Shown: positions 1 to 8,265 of the stretch, one piece after another
Layout: the number at the start of each line of letters is the position of its first letter
Numbering within the stretch: position 1 is the first letter of the stretch
From: Micromonospora thermarum
GTDB lineage: Bacteria; Actinomycetota; Actinomycetes; Mycobacteriales; Micromonosporaceae
Length of the DNA: 64,000 nucleotides
NCBI RefSeq assembly: GCF_012034245.1
Contig: NZ_JAATEO010000025.1
Span: 37,768 to 101,767, forward strand
Reading direction: 5' to 3'
Position numbers and translations under genes: made by a program
Notes under the pieces: generated by a model
Databases searched by the model: none
Seen by the model: the letters and a program-made list of their open reading frames with translations, nothing else
What the model was told of the DNA's origin: nothing

Positions 1-95
1 GCGCCGCCGCGGCGCAGGCGGTGGTGCTGGCCGTCGTGCTCATCGTGTTCGTCGTCGTCTACCTGCGCTTCTTCGGCGGACGGAGGGCCGACTGA
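1..95 (+). CDS. Sugar ABC transporter permease, C-terminus only
   Basis: Only the last 30 codons or so are inside the window. They read as one very hydrophobic helix (VVLAVVLIVFVVVYLRFF) followed by a short basic tail, which is how MalF-type inner-membrane permeases usually end. The stop codon overlaps the ATG of the next permease in a TGATG arrangement, so the two are translationally coupled and probably form the usual heterodimeric CUT1 permease pair. The substrate cannot be told from this fragment, and the assignment rests mostly on the partner gene. Confidence 0.6.
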   Translation, partial: AAAAQAVVLAVVLIVFVVVYLRFFGGRRAD

Positions 96-961
96 TGGAC
101 CGGGACCGGGTGGAGACGGTGAGCCTGCGCTGGCTGCGCCGGCTCGTGATCGCGGTGTTCCTGCTGGTCACCGTCTTCCCCTTCTACTACATGCTGGTAC
201 TCTCGGTACGCCCCATCGAGCGCCTTCTGCTCGACCCCGGCTCCCTGGTGGTGGGCCTGGGCGAGCTGACCGTCACCACGTACGCGGAGGTCCTGAAGGC
301 CACCGAGGACGGCGGCCAGGGCTTCCTCACGTTCATGCGCAACAGCGGCCTGGTCGCGGTCGCGGCGACCCTGCTCACCCTGCTGGTGTCGATCCCGGGC
401 GCGTACGCCGTCTCCCGGCTGCGGTTCTTCGGCCGCCGGCAGGTCCACTTCCTGTTCCTGGCGGTCTACCTGTTCCCGTCGATCGTCATCGCCATCCCGC
501 TGTTCGTGGTCTTCACCCGGGCCGGGCTGCGCGGCTCGCTGCTCGGGCTGATCCTGGTCTACATCTCGCAGACGCTGCCGGTCTCGGTCTACATGCTGAA
601 GAACTACTTCGAGACCATTCCGGTCAGCCTGGAGGAGTCCGCCGCCATCGACGGGGCGGGACGGCTCGGCATCATCCGGCGGGTCAGCCTCCCTCTCGCC
701 GCTCCGTCGATCATGGCGGTGGCGCTCTACGACTTCATGATCGCCTGGAACGAGTTCCTCTTCGCCCTGCTCTTCCTCGTCGACAAGCCCAACCGGTGGA
801 CCGTGTCGCTCGGCCTCGCCCAGCTCACCGGCGGCGTGGAGGTCCCGAAAACGGTGCTGATGGCCGGCTCGGTCATCCTCACCCTGCCCATCGTGATCCT
901 CTTCTTCGCCAGCGAACGGCTGCTCACCGAGGGCCTGACCAGCGGCGCCGAGAAGGGCTGA
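95..961 (+). CDS. Carbohydrate ABC transporter permease (MalG type)
   Basis: A 288-residue inner-membrane permease of the CUT1 sugar-importer family. Six hydrophobic segments are visible, the first at about residues 15-38. The cytoplasmic EAA loop that docks on the ATPase lies at residues 180-200 (EESAAIDGAGRLGIIRRVSLP region, with the conserved E-A-A-x-D-G-A core). Length matches MalG proteins. Its ATG overlaps the stop of the upstream permease, so both come from one transcript whose binding protein must lie to the left. It is the last gene of that operon: a long inverted repeat follows. Family is certain; substrate is unknown. Confidence 0.9.
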   Translation: MDRDRVETVSLRWLRRLVIAVFLLVTVFPFYYMLVLSVRPIERLLLDPGSLVVGLGELTVTTYAEVLKATEDGGQGFLTFMRNSGLVAVAATLLTLLVSIPGAYAVSRLRFFGRRQVHFLFLAVYLFPSIVIAIPLFVVFTRAGLRGSLLGLILVYISQTLPVSVYMLKNYFETIPVSLEESAAIDGAGRLGIIRRVSLPLAAPSIMAVALYDFMIAWNEFLFALLFLVDKPNRWTVSLGLAQLTGGVEVPKTVLMAGSVILTLPIVILFFASERLLTEGLTSGAEKG

Positions 962-969
962 CCGCACTG

Positions 970-1044
970 CCGCGATCTTGCACTTCTGGCCCGGGCAAAA
1001 GCCGCAAGGACCCCAGAATGAGGGCCGAAAGTGCAAGATCGCGG
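970..1044. repeat. Long inverted repeat downstream of permease operon
   Basis: A perfect 16-bp stem (970-985, CCGCGATCTTGCACTT) pairs with 1029-1044. A further GGCCC/GGGCC match inside the arms (988-992 with 1022-1026) extends it to a large cruciform with a loop of about 30 nt. It lies 9 bp after the permease stop and 40 bp before the next gene, so it could end permease transcription, although there is no T-run. The unusual arm sequence suggests an intergenic repeat family rather than a simple terminator. Confidence 0.7.
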
Positions 1045-1073
1045 AGGGTGGATCGGGTGGCGTGGGGAGCGGT

Positions 1074-1079
1074 TAACGT
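1074..1079 (+). promoter_or_regulatory. Candidate -10 box of a leaderless promoter
   Basis: TAACGT sits six bases before the ATG at 1086, with no purine-rich ribosome site between. That spacing is the actinobacterial pattern for transcripts starting at the start codon itself. The spacing is read directly from the sequence; the promoter role is inferred. Confidence 0.4.
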
Positions 1080-1085
1080 TGCCCC

Positions 1086-1691
1086 ATGGGGAAGCCGACG
1101 CGGTGGGTGACCGAGACCGGTCCGGAGCACTCGCAGTGGTACATCGACCGGTTCCGCCGACTCGCGGCCGAGGGCGTCGACCTGGCCGGGGAGGCCCGGC
1201 TGGTCGACACCCTGGTGCCACCCGGTTCCCGGATCCTCGACGCCGGCTGCGGCACCGGCCGGGTGGGCGCCGCCCTGGCCGCCCGCGGCCACACCGTGAT
1301 CGGCGTCGACGCCGACCCGGCCCTGATCGAGGCGGCCCGGGCCGACCACCCCGGACCCCGCTGGCTCGTCGCCGACCTGGCCGACCTCGACCTGGCCGCC
1401 GCCGGGGAACCGGAACCGTTCGACGCGGCCGTGGTGGCCGGCAACGTGATGGCCTTCGTCGCGCCGGGCACCGAAGCGGCGGTGCTCCGGCGGATCGCGG
1501 CGCACCTGCGACCGGACGGCGTGGTGGCGGTCGGCTTCGGCCTCGACCGGGGCTACCGGCTGGCCGACTTCGACGACGACGCGACCGCCGCCGGGTTGCG
1601 CCGCGAGCACCGCTTCGCCACCTGGGACCTGCGTCCCTGGCGGGAGGACAGCGACTTCGCGGTCACCATCCTCCGCCGCCCGGCCGACTGA
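1086..1691 (+). CDS. Class I SAM-dependent methyltransferase
   Basis: A 201-residue cytosolic methyltransferase. Motif I (ILDAGCGTGRVG, residues 50-61) and the acidic end of beta-2 (GVDADP) mark the SAM-binding Rossmann fold, followed by DLADLDL and the substrate-side region around VVAGNVMAF. It is compact, with only a short N-terminal cap carrying a W-Y-I-D-R-F motif, as in small Methyltransf_25/11 proteins of actinomycetes. The start is the ATG preceded at close range by a -10-like box rather than a ribosome site. It stands alone between unrelated genes, so the acceptor substrate cannot be inferred. Confidence 0.85.
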   Translation: MGKPTRWVTETGPEHSQWYIDRFRRLAAEGVDLAGEARLVDTLVPPGSRILDAGCGTGRVGAALAARGHTVIGVDADPALIEAARADHPGPRWLVADLADLDLAAAGEPEPFDAAVVAGNVMAFVAPGTEAAVLRRIAAHLRPDGVVAVGFGLDRGYRLADFDDDATAAGLRREHRFATWDLRPWREDSDFAVTILRRPAD

Positions 1692-1707
1692 CGCGCCCAG
1701 TCGACAC

Positions 1708-1833
1708 GACACCATCGTCGCCTCGGCGAGCGTCGACACCGCCGGCTCCGCGGAGCTGGACCGGCGCGCGGCCGGGCTCGAGGGCGCCGAGGTCGTCCAC
1801 GATCTCCGCGTCCACCCCGAGCCGCCCGTCACG
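1708..1833 (+). other. Coding-like fragment, unidentified
   Basis: This stretch has no start codon of its own, but one forward frame has almost exclusively G or C in third positions and a protein-like composition (IVASASVDTAGSAELDRR and onward to VVHDLRVHPEPPVT). It runs into the convergent EccB gene without a stop. It looks like the remnant of a gene whose ends were lost. I do not recognise the family. Confidence 0.25.
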
Positions 1834-3217
1834 CCGGGGCGGCGACCACCCGGGCGGCGGCCGGGTCCAGCGTGGCACCCGGAGGCACCAGGCTGACCAG
1901 GCTCGCCGGCAGGCGCAGCGGGCGCACGTCGCGGTAGCCGAGCATCCCGAGCACCTCGGCGCCGGCCAGCACGTACCGCCGGCCGAGGTCGGTGACCACG
2001 CAGACCGCTCCCCCGGTCGCCCCAGGTGCGGCGACGGCCTCGACCACCGCGCCCCGGCCGGGGTCCACGACGACGTGGTCGGCGAGCACGCCGCCCTCCG
2101 CCGGGGCGGGCCCGGAGCGGAGGGCACTGTCCAGGTCGGGCGGCCGGACCCCGTACCGGACGTCGGCCACCGCGCCGTCCTCGCCGACGCGCGTGCAGAG
2201 CCCGCCGTCGGGAGCGGCCAGCCGGGGCGGTACGGCCGGCGGGGCCGACGGGCCGGCCGGTGTCAGGTCGGGGACCTTGGGCAGCGCGGCGAAGCGCCCC
2301 AGCGTGATCGGCTCCGGCTCGCCCTGGCCGGTGCTCGCCAGCAGCAGGCTGGCCTGTAACTCGGTGATGCCCGCGAGGCCGTCGCGGAGCACCACCGCGT
2401 ACTGCCGGCCGCCCCCGGAGTTGCGGACCAGGTAGACGTCGCCGATGCGGGCCCCGGCGACCCGCGCCGAGGGTCGCCCCTCGCCGGGCAGGGCCGGCGG
2501 GGTCAGGTCGACGCCGGCGGGCAGCGAGTGCAGCAGGGCCGGCGCCACCGGGACCGCCCGAGCAGGGGTGGCCGCGAGCGCGGCGAGCACCCGGTCGGGG
2601 TCCCGGATCGCGTGCCGGCGCTGCTGCCAGACCAGGTGCAGACCGCCGTCGGGGTGGCGCAGGAGCAGGCCCTCGTCGCCGAGCGGCCGGCCACCCGGGG
2701 CGTCCACGCCGATCAGGAGTGCGGAGCGCGGCTCGGGCCGGTCGCCGTCTGGGCCGGTCACGGAACAGACCGTCCACGGCGCGGTCGACAGTCCGCCCGG
2801 GGCGGGCAGGGAGTCGGGCGCGTCGGCGATGCCCAGCGGGAGGCCGCGGGGCACCCCGGCGATGGACCGGCGGGAGACAAGCACCGTCTTGGGCCGCTCC
2901 GCCCCGATGATGAGCAGGGCCGACGCGTAGTTGAGGACCGGGTGCAGCCGCTGGTCGCGGTAGACGAACCGGGCGCCGGACTCCTTCTCCACGATCACCG
3001 CCGCCTCGTCACGCCATTTGGTCCCACCCCCGGCGAACAACCCGTACAGGGCGAAACCGCCCAGGGCGATCACCGCGACCAGGACGCTGGCCAGACCGGC
3101 ACCCGCCAACCGCCGGAACGGCGACTGTGCGGGGTCGGTCTCGCGCATCACCAGGGCGGCGACCGCCCGCTGGACGGTGAACTGGTACGAGTGCAGCTGG
3201 TCCTGCCGCGACGGCAT
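1829..3217 (-). CDS. eccB: Type VII secretion protein EccB
   Basis: A 462-residue membrane-anchored component of the ESX/type VII secretion machine. The N-terminus (MPSRQDQLHSYQFTVQRAV) is the family signature. One transmembrane helix lies at about residues 40-62, and the rest is the large extracytoplasmic domain of beta repeats, including the conserved Y-x-D-x-x-x-H-P-V-L-N-Y-x-S-A segment. Length is typical. The start has a clear GAGGAAA ribosome site nine bases upstream. No EccC, EccD, MycP or WXG100 gene is in the window: the upstream neighbour is a truncated TnpB on the same strand. It is therefore an orphan here; the other core genes may lie elsewhere or be absent. Confidence 0.9.
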   Translation of the reverse strand: MPSRQDQLHSYQFTVQRAVAALVMRETDPAQSPFRRLAGAGLASVLVAVIALGGFALYGLFAGGGTKWRDEAAVIVEKESGARFVYRDQRLHPVLNYASALLIIGAERPKTVLVSRRSIAGVPRGLPLGIADAPDSLPAPGGLSTAPWTVCSVTGPDGDRPEPRSALLIGVDAPGGRPLGDEGLLLRHPDGGLHLVWQQRRHAIRDPDRVLAALAATPARAVPVAPALLHSLPAGVDLTPPALPGEGRPSARVAGARIGDVYLVRNSGGGRQYAVVLRDGLAGITELQASLLLASTGQGEPEPITLGRFAALPKVPDLTPAGPSAPPAVPPRLAAPDGGLCTRVGEDGAVADVRYGVRPPDLDSALRSGPAPAEGGVLADHVVVDPGRGAVVEAVAAPGATGGAVCVVTDLGRRYVLAGAEVLGMLGYRDVRPLRLPASLVSLVPPGATLDPAAARVVAAPA

Positions 3218-3232
3218 GGGATCCGTTTCCTC

Positions 3233-4165
3233 TCATGAAGCAGGAGTAAGCGCATGATTGGATGTCCTACCTTGCGGTGGGACGGTCCCGGTCTTGTCCG
3301 CGGTGGCGGTACGGCGCAGGTTCGCCACCCGGGCGTGGACCCGGCCGAGTTGGCCGCGCGCCCGCTGCCACCGTATCGATGCATCGCGGCGGGTGCGCCG
3401 GTCCGGCGCCACCTTGCGGGACAGGCCACGGCTGAGCCGGCGTAGCTTCCGCAGCGCGGCATCAAGATGTCGCGGGTTCGGCACCGGTCCGCCGGTGGAC
3501 AAGACCGCCAAGTGCCTCACCCCAAGGTCAACGCCTACCGTCGCGCAAGGACGGGCGGGGGTGCGTGGCGCACGCTGGACCTCGCAGGTGAACGACACGT
3601 ACCAGCGGTGACCGTCGCGACGCACGGTGGCGGACAGGAACCGTGCGGCGCCGGCCTCCAGCCGGCGGGCCAGCTTGCGGGCCGACTCGTGCAGCCTCAA
3701 CCGACCCAGCCGCGGCAACACCACATGCTTGCGATCCGGCTCCACCCGGATGGCCCCCGTGGTGAACCGCACCGACGGGGCCGAACGGCGGCGGGACCTG
3801 AACCGGGGACACCCGACCGGCCGGCTGGCCCGCCTACCCGAACGGGAGTCGGCCCAATTCTTCAACGCACGTGCCAGCGCATCGAGGCCGGTGTTGTACG
3901 CCTCCTTCGAGTAATCCCGCCACCACGGCGCCACCTCGTCCTTCGCCGCGTTCCACGACCGCCGCAGCGCCGGCAGAGACCAGCCGATCGTGGGGGTGAG
4001 CTGATCGTCGCCGATGCCGTAGCTGCGTTCGGCGGCCCGCTGGTTCAGCACCGCCTTCACCCGCTCCAGCCCCCAGTTGTACGCCGTGCGGGCAGCACCG
4101 GCATGGCCCAGCACCGCCCGCTCCTGTGCTGGGGACAGATCAAGGGCGAACCGGTACGCCTGCAC
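3233..4165 (-). pseudogene. Truncated TnpB (IS200/IS605-type RNA-guided nuclease)
   Basis: The N-terminal half is a good TnpB: the opening helix (YRFALDLSPAQERAVLGHAG), the helix-turn-helix-like region and the RuvC-I motif VGVDLGVRHLAVLS with its catalytic Asp, about 98 residues from the end. After RVHARVANLRR the normal helix leading to RuvC-II (Glu), the zinc finger and RuvC-III (Asp) is missing. It is replaced by about 26 unrelated residues before a stop 15 bp upstream of eccB. The GTG at 4165 is the likely start; the frame stays open further upstream. No TnpA is nearby, and the 3' end that would carry the guide RNA is also gone. As a nuclease it should be dead. Confidence 0.75.
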
Positions 4166-4525
4166 GACGCTCAGCCGATCCCGGTGCCCCACGCCCGGCA
4201 CACTAACCACCGGATACGACTTCGCCCCGGCCAACTCTCGCCCCGCAGGACTACGCCGACAGACACTGATCCACACCCCTGCCAAGACGCACCACCCACG
4301 CCGCAAACCACTCTTCAGATCAGAAACGCACACCGACGCCTACTCGACTGGCAACAGCTGACAGCCCTTCGGGTGGCGGGGGTCGGGGCACAGGATAGGC
4401 GCTACGTCGATGTCGCGAGGACCCTCCGTTGCCGAGGACTCGTCGCACACGCGGTCCTGCGGTGTGCCGCGCCCTCCGAACGGTCGGCGCGCGATGAGAA
4501 GCTGACCGCGGGAGAGGAGCAGGGC

Positions 4526-5140
4526 ATGGACAGCGACGAGTGGGACGCGCGGTACGCGTCCACGTCGGATCTGGTCTGGACGGCCGAGCCGAACCGGTTC
4601 GTCGTCGAGGAAACGGCCGACCTTCCGCCCGGCCGGGCGCTGGACCTCGCGGCCGGCGAGGGGCGCAACGCGGTCTGGCTGGCCCGGCAGGGCTGGCGGG
4701 TGACCGCGGTGGACTTCTCGCCGGTCGCCGTCGCCCGGGGCCGCACGCTGGCGGCGAGCCGGAACGTCACCGTGGCCTGGCACGTCGCCGACGTCACGAC
4801 GTGGCTGCCGGAGCTCGGGGCGTACGACGTCGTCCTGGTCGCCTACCTGCACCTGCCGCCGGACGACATCGCCCGGGTGCTGGCCGGCGCGGGAGCCGCG
4901 CTCCGCCCGGGCGGCCGGGTCGTGGTCGTCGGTCACGACCGCGCCAACCTGACCGGCGGCACCGGCGGTCCGCAGGACGAGGAGATCCTGCACACCCCGG
5001 AGGCGGTGGTCGCCGCCCTCGCCGGCCTGCGGGTGGTCCGGGCGGAGACGGCCCGGAGGCCGGTCGCCCGCCCCGACGGCACGACGGTCGACGCCCTCGA
5101 CACGGTGGTGGTCGCCGTCCGCCCGGCGGACGACGGCTGA
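4526..5140 (+). CDS. Class I SAM-dependent methyltransferase (TehB-like)
   Basis: A 204-residue methyltransferase. The start is fixed by GGAGAGGAGC seven bases before the ATG, although the frame stays open further upstream. It opens with DEWDARYASTSDLVW, typical of small TehB-like enzymes, followed by motif I ALDLAAGEGRNAVWLA, the acidic strand VTAVDFSPVAV and a later DVVLVAYLHLPP. The family includes tellurite and thiopurine methyltransferases, but close actinobacterial homologues are functionally uncharacterised. It has no clear operon partner; the next gene starts 76 bp later with its own promoter-like box. Confidence 0.85.
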   Translation: MDSDEWDARYASTSDLVWTAEPNRFVVEETADLPPGRALDLAAGEGRNAVWLARQGWRVTAVDFSPVAVARGRTLAASRNVTVAWHVADVTTWLPELGAYDVVLVAYLHLPPDDIARVLAGAGAALRPGGRVVVVGHDRANLTGGTGGPQDEEILHTPEAVVAALAGLRVVRAETARRPVARPDGTTVDALDTVVVAVRPADDG

Positions 5141-5216
5141 GCCCGCACCCGCCGGCCACGCACGCCCGCCGCGCGCCGCCGGACGCCCACGTCGCGCCGC
5201 CGGTAGCATCCGGCCC

Positions 5217-5936
5217 GTGGGCGCGCGGTTCGAGGAGTTGGCCTGGCGGGAGACGCCGATCGGCGCCATCAGCCTGCGCCGGCGCCGTGACCCCGCCCTC
5301 GACGTCGAGGTGTACGAGGTGAAGCTCGACGACGAGTTCCTCATGTCGAGCCTCTTCCCGGTCGCGGAGATCGAGCTGGCCCGGTTGGGTCTCGCTCCGC
5401 TGCCCCGGCGCGACCTCGACGTGGTCGTCGGTGGTCTGGGGCTGGGTTTCACCGCCCGTACCGTGCTGGAGGACGACCGGGTCGCCTCGATGCTGGTGGT
5501 GGAGGCGGTCGAGGACGTCGTGGACTGGCACCGGCGGGGCCTGCTGCCGTTCGCGGCCGGCCTCGCCGGCGACCCCCGGACCCGGTTCGTCCGCGCGGAC
5601 TTCTTCGCCGCCGTCGCCGGGGGCGCCGGCCTCGACCCGGATCATCCGGGGCGGCGGTTCGACGCCGTGCTCCTCGACGTCGACCACTCGCCGCGCAACG
5701 TCCTGCACCCCAGCCACGCCGCCTTCTACACCCGCGAGGGGCTGCGCCGGCTCGCCGCGTGCCTGCGGCCGGACGGCGTGTTCGCGCTCTGGTCCGACGA
5801 CCCGCCCGACGTCGCCTTCACCGAGGTCCTCGCGCAGGTGTTCGCGGCGGTGGAGCCGCACGTCGTCCGTTTCGCGAACCCGCTGACCGGCGGCGAGTCG
5901 GCGAACACCGTCTACGTCGCACACACCGCCGTCTGA
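5217..5936 (+). CDS. Spermidine-synthase-like SAM-fold protein
   Basis: A 239-residue protein with the fold of polyamine aminopropyltransferases. A glycine-rich dinucleotide loop VVVGGLGLGF is followed by an acidic strand (MLVVEAVEDVVDWHRRG) that would hold the ribose, then RFVRADFF and the catalytic-side strand FDAVLLDVDHSP. Unlike true SpeE it lacks a recognisable polyamine-binding N-terminal domain. Actinobacterial proteins of this type are usually annotated spermine/spermidine synthase-like, with unknown substrate. The GTG start has TAGCAT seven bases upstream and no ribosome site, suggesting leaderless transcription. Confidence 0.75.
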   Translation: MGARFEELAWRETPIGAISLRRRRDPALDVEVYEVKLDDEFLMSSLFPVAEIELARLGLAPLPRRDLDVVVGGLGLGFTARTVLEDDRVASMLVVEAVEDVVDWHRRGLLPFAAGLAGDPRTRFVRADFFAAVAGGAGLDPDHPGRRFDAVLLDVDHSPRNVLHPSHAAFYTREGLRRLAACLRPDGVFALWSDDPPDVAFTEVLAQVFAAVEPHVVRFANPLTGGESANTVYVAHTAV

Positions 5937-6039
5937 GGGTGTCCCGACGCGGGGCGGCGACCAGAGTGCCAGCCCACCCCGATCCCGCGCGTCCCGCCAG
6001 GTCGGGACCGAGGGCGCGGTCCGCGGCACCTCGCGGAGT

Positions 6040-6057
6040 ACCTACGTGACCGTAGGT
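6040..6057. promoter_or_regulatory. Palindromic operator candidate upstream of acyl-CoA ligase
   Basis: ACCTAC-N6-GTAGGT is a perfect 6-bp dyad at 6040-6057. TACTGT follows at 6058-6063 and could be the -10 box, so a repressor bound here would cover the promoter. The shape resembles operators of TetR-family fatty-acid regulators; no such regulator is in the window. Confidence 0.45.
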
Positions 6058-6098
6058 TACTGTGGGGTAGGCGAAGGCGGGACCGGGAGGTTGGAGAG

Positions 6099-7787
6099 AT
6101 GGACCTGAGCGTCGAGCGGCCCTGGCTGCGCAGCTACGCCCCGGACGTACCGGCCACGATCGCCCCGTCGGAGGATTCGCTGGTCGACCTGCTGCGCGCC
6201 GCCGCCGGCCGCTTCGGCTCCCGGGTCGCACTGGACTTCTTCGGCGCCACCACCACGTACGCGGAGCTCGACGCCCAGGTGACCCGGGCGGCCGAGGCGC
6301 TGCGCCGCCTCGGCGTCGGCCGGGGCGACCGGGTCGCGCTCGTGCTGCCGAACTGCCCGCAACACGTCGTCGCCTTCTACGCGGTGCTCCGGCTCGGCGC
6401 GGTGGTGGTCGAGCACAACCCGCTCTACACCGAGCAGGAGCTCGCCCACCAGCTCGCCGACCACGGCGCCCGGGTCGCCGTGGCCTGGGACAAGGTCGCC
6501 CCGCTGGTGCTCGACACGGCCGGCGCCACCAGCGTGGAGACCGTGGTCGCGGTGGACCTCAGCGCGGCGCTGCCCCGGCTCAAGCGCTGGGCACTGCGGC
6601 TGCCGCTGCCGAAGGTCCGCGCCGCCCGGGCCGCGATGACCGCGCCCGCGCCGGGCGCGCTGTCCTGGGAACGCATCGTGGCCGCCGCCGGCCCACTGGC
6701 CGCCGACCACCCCGCGCCCGGGCCGGACGACATCGCGCTGCTCCAGTACACCGGCGGCACCACCGGCACGCCGAAGGGCGCCGTCCTCACGCACCGCAAC
6801 CTCCGCGCCAACGCCGCGCAGGGCCGTGCGTGGGTGCCGGGCCTGCGGGACGGCGCCGAGACGGTGTACGCGGTGCTGCCGCTGTTCCACGCGTACGGGC
6901 TGACGCTGTGCCTCACCTTCTCGGTGAGCATCGGCGCGACGCTCGTGCTCTTCCCCCGCTTCGACCTGGACCAGACCCTCGACGCGGTGCGCCGCCGACC
7001 CCCGACGTTCCTGCCCGCCGTGCCACCGATCTACGAGAGGCTCGCCACCGCGGCCCGGGAGCGCGGAGTGGACCTCACCTCGGTCCGGTACGCGATCTCC
7101 GGCGCGATGACGCTGCCCCCGGCCACGGTCGAGCTGTGGGAGTCGGTGACCGGCGGGCTGCTGGTCGAGGGGTACGGGATGACCGAGACGTCCCCGGTGG
7201 CGCTGGGCAACCCGGTGTCGCCGGCGCGTCGGCCCGGCACGGTCGGCGTGCCGTTCCCGTCCACCGACATCCGCATCGTCGACCCGGAGGACCCGTCCCA
7301 CGACCGGGCCCCCGGCTCGGCCGGCGAGCTGCTGATCCGTGGCCCGCAGGTGTTCGCCGGCTACTGGCGGCGGCCGGACGAGACGGCGGCGGTGCTGCTG
7401 CCCGGCGGCTGGCTGCGCACCGGGGACGTCGTCGAGATGGACCCGGACGGGTTCGTCCGGGTGGTCGACCGGATCAAGGAGCTCATCATCACCGGTGGCT
7501 TCAACGTCTACCCGTCCGAGGTGGAGGAGGCCCTGCGGCGGGTACCCGGCGTCCTCGACGCCGCGGCGGTGGGTTTGCCCGGGGCCGGCGGGAGCGAGGA
7601 GGTCGTCGCCGCGGTGGTGCTGCACGCCGACTGCACCACCGACGAGGCGGGCATCCGCGCGGCGTGCCGGCAGCACCTGACCGCGTACAAGGTGCCGCGG
7701 CGGGTGGTGGTGGTCGAGGACCTGCCGCGGTCACAGATCGGCAAGGTGCTGCGCCGGGAGGTGCGCGCCCGGCTCCTCGCCGGCTGA
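6099..7787 (+). CDS. Long-chain acyl-CoA synthetase (FadD type)
   Basis: A 562-residue adenylate-forming enzyme that activates a fatty acid with ATP and loads it on CoA. The phosphate-binding loop YTGGTTGTPKGA is at residues 217-228, the GYGMTETSP motif near 355, then WLRTGD, and a C-terminal domain beginning DRIKELIITGGFNVYPSEVEE. The catalytic lysine region SQIGKVLRRE is near the end. All motifs expected for an active ligase are present. The ATG is preceded by GGGAGGTTGGAGAG. It is monocistronic, with a palindromic operator candidate about 50 bp upstream. Chain-length preference cannot be read from the sequence. Confidence 0.9.
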   Translation: MDLSVERPWLRSYAPDVPATIAPSEDSLVDLLRAAAGRFGSRVALDFFGATTTYAELDAQVTRAAEALRRLGVGRGDRVALVLPNCPQHVVAFYAVLRLGAVVVEHNPLYTEQELAHQLADHGARVAVAWDKVAPLVLDTAGATSVETVVAVDLSAALPRLKRWALRLPLPKVRAARAAMTAPAPGALSWERIVAAAGPLAADHPAPGPDDIALLQYTGGTTGTPKGAVLTHRNLRANAAQGRAWVPGLRDGAETVYAVLPLFHAYGLTLCLTFSVSIGATLVLFPRFDLDQTLDAVRRRPPTFLPAVPPIYERLATAARERGVDLTSVRYAISGAMTLPPATVELWESVTGGLLVEGYGMTETSPVALGNPVSPARRPGTVGVPFPSTDIRIVDPEDPSHDRAPGSAGELLIRGPQVFAGYWRRPDETAAVLLPGGWLRTGDVVEMDPDGFVRVVDRIKELIITGGFNVYPSEVEEALRRVPGVLDAAAVGLPGAGGSEEVVAAVVLHADCTTDEAGIRAACRQHLTAYKVPRRVVVVEDLPRSQIGKVLRREVRARLLAG

Positions 7788-7798
7788 CCCGCGTACGC

Positions 7799-7963
7799 TC
7801 AGCCGCGCCGCAGGCCCTCGATGGCCGCGTGCAGGTCGGCCTGGTCGACGGGGCCTGCCGGCCTCCCGCCGGTGGCCTCGCGCATCGCCTTGGCGAGCTG
7901 CAACCGGCGCAGGACCTCGCGGATGTCCGCGCCGGTCAGCCCCGCGCTGGCCGCGCGAGCCAT
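7799..7963 (-). pseudogene. C-terminal remnant of an AAA+ ATPase
   Basis: The last 54 residues read MARAASAGLTGADIREV followed by LRRLQLAKAMREATGG and a terminal AAIEGLRRG. This is the lid-domain helix bundle that ends AAA ATPases of the FtsH/spastin-like group, in which A-x-x-T-x-A-D-I is conserved. A stop codon lies seven codons upstream of the Met in the same frame, and no Walker motif precedes it, so the ATPase core is missing. The break coincides with the left edge of a lower-GC segment, suggesting that arrival of that segment removed the rest of the gene. Confidence 0.6.
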
Positions 7964-8265
7964 GGAACCGGACCAGCGGTGTCGTCACCTTCCGACGCGG
8001 GCGAAACCAGGAAACCCACCGCCCGAGATAACCGAATAATGTTATTTTCAGCCCGGTAGGCACCGGATCCATCCTCTCGTGAGGGCCGTCACTTCTCGGC
8101 ATGGCTGGGAGGTGCGTGCTTAGGTGCTGGGCCGCGCGTCGCCGTACCGGGAACGCGCGGTGTCGGGCCAGCCGGTCCGCCGCATTGCCTCGGCGCTCCG
8201 ATCTGGATCCGGTCTTGTCCGCGAGGATCCACCGCTCGCGGCGGAACTTCTTCCGGGGCACAGGG
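7964..8265. promoter_or_regulatory. AT-rich junction and promoter region of secreted-enzyme island
   Basis: These 300 bases carry no gene I can support. At 8026-8050 the local base composition drops sharply (GATAACCGAATAATGTTATT), with an AATAA-TG-TTATT dyad at 8035-8046. This is the most AT-rich spot of the neighbourhood and the best place for the promoter of the arylsulfotransferase-like gene. It also marks the boundary between the AAA remnant and the inserted segment. Confidence 0.4.

Noticed and set aside
3233..4165. Calling the TnpB fragment an active RNA-guided nuclease or a TnpB-derived repressor
   Set aside because: Two of three catalytic residues and the zinc finger are missing, and no partner gene or guide RNA can be seen. 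Simple decay is the economical reading.
8101..8265. Upstream extension of the arylsulfotransferase-family gene from ATG 8101
   Set aside because: The first 55 codons are Arg/Ser/Cys-rich, unlike a signal peptide, and lack a ribosome site. The signal core follows a later GTG.
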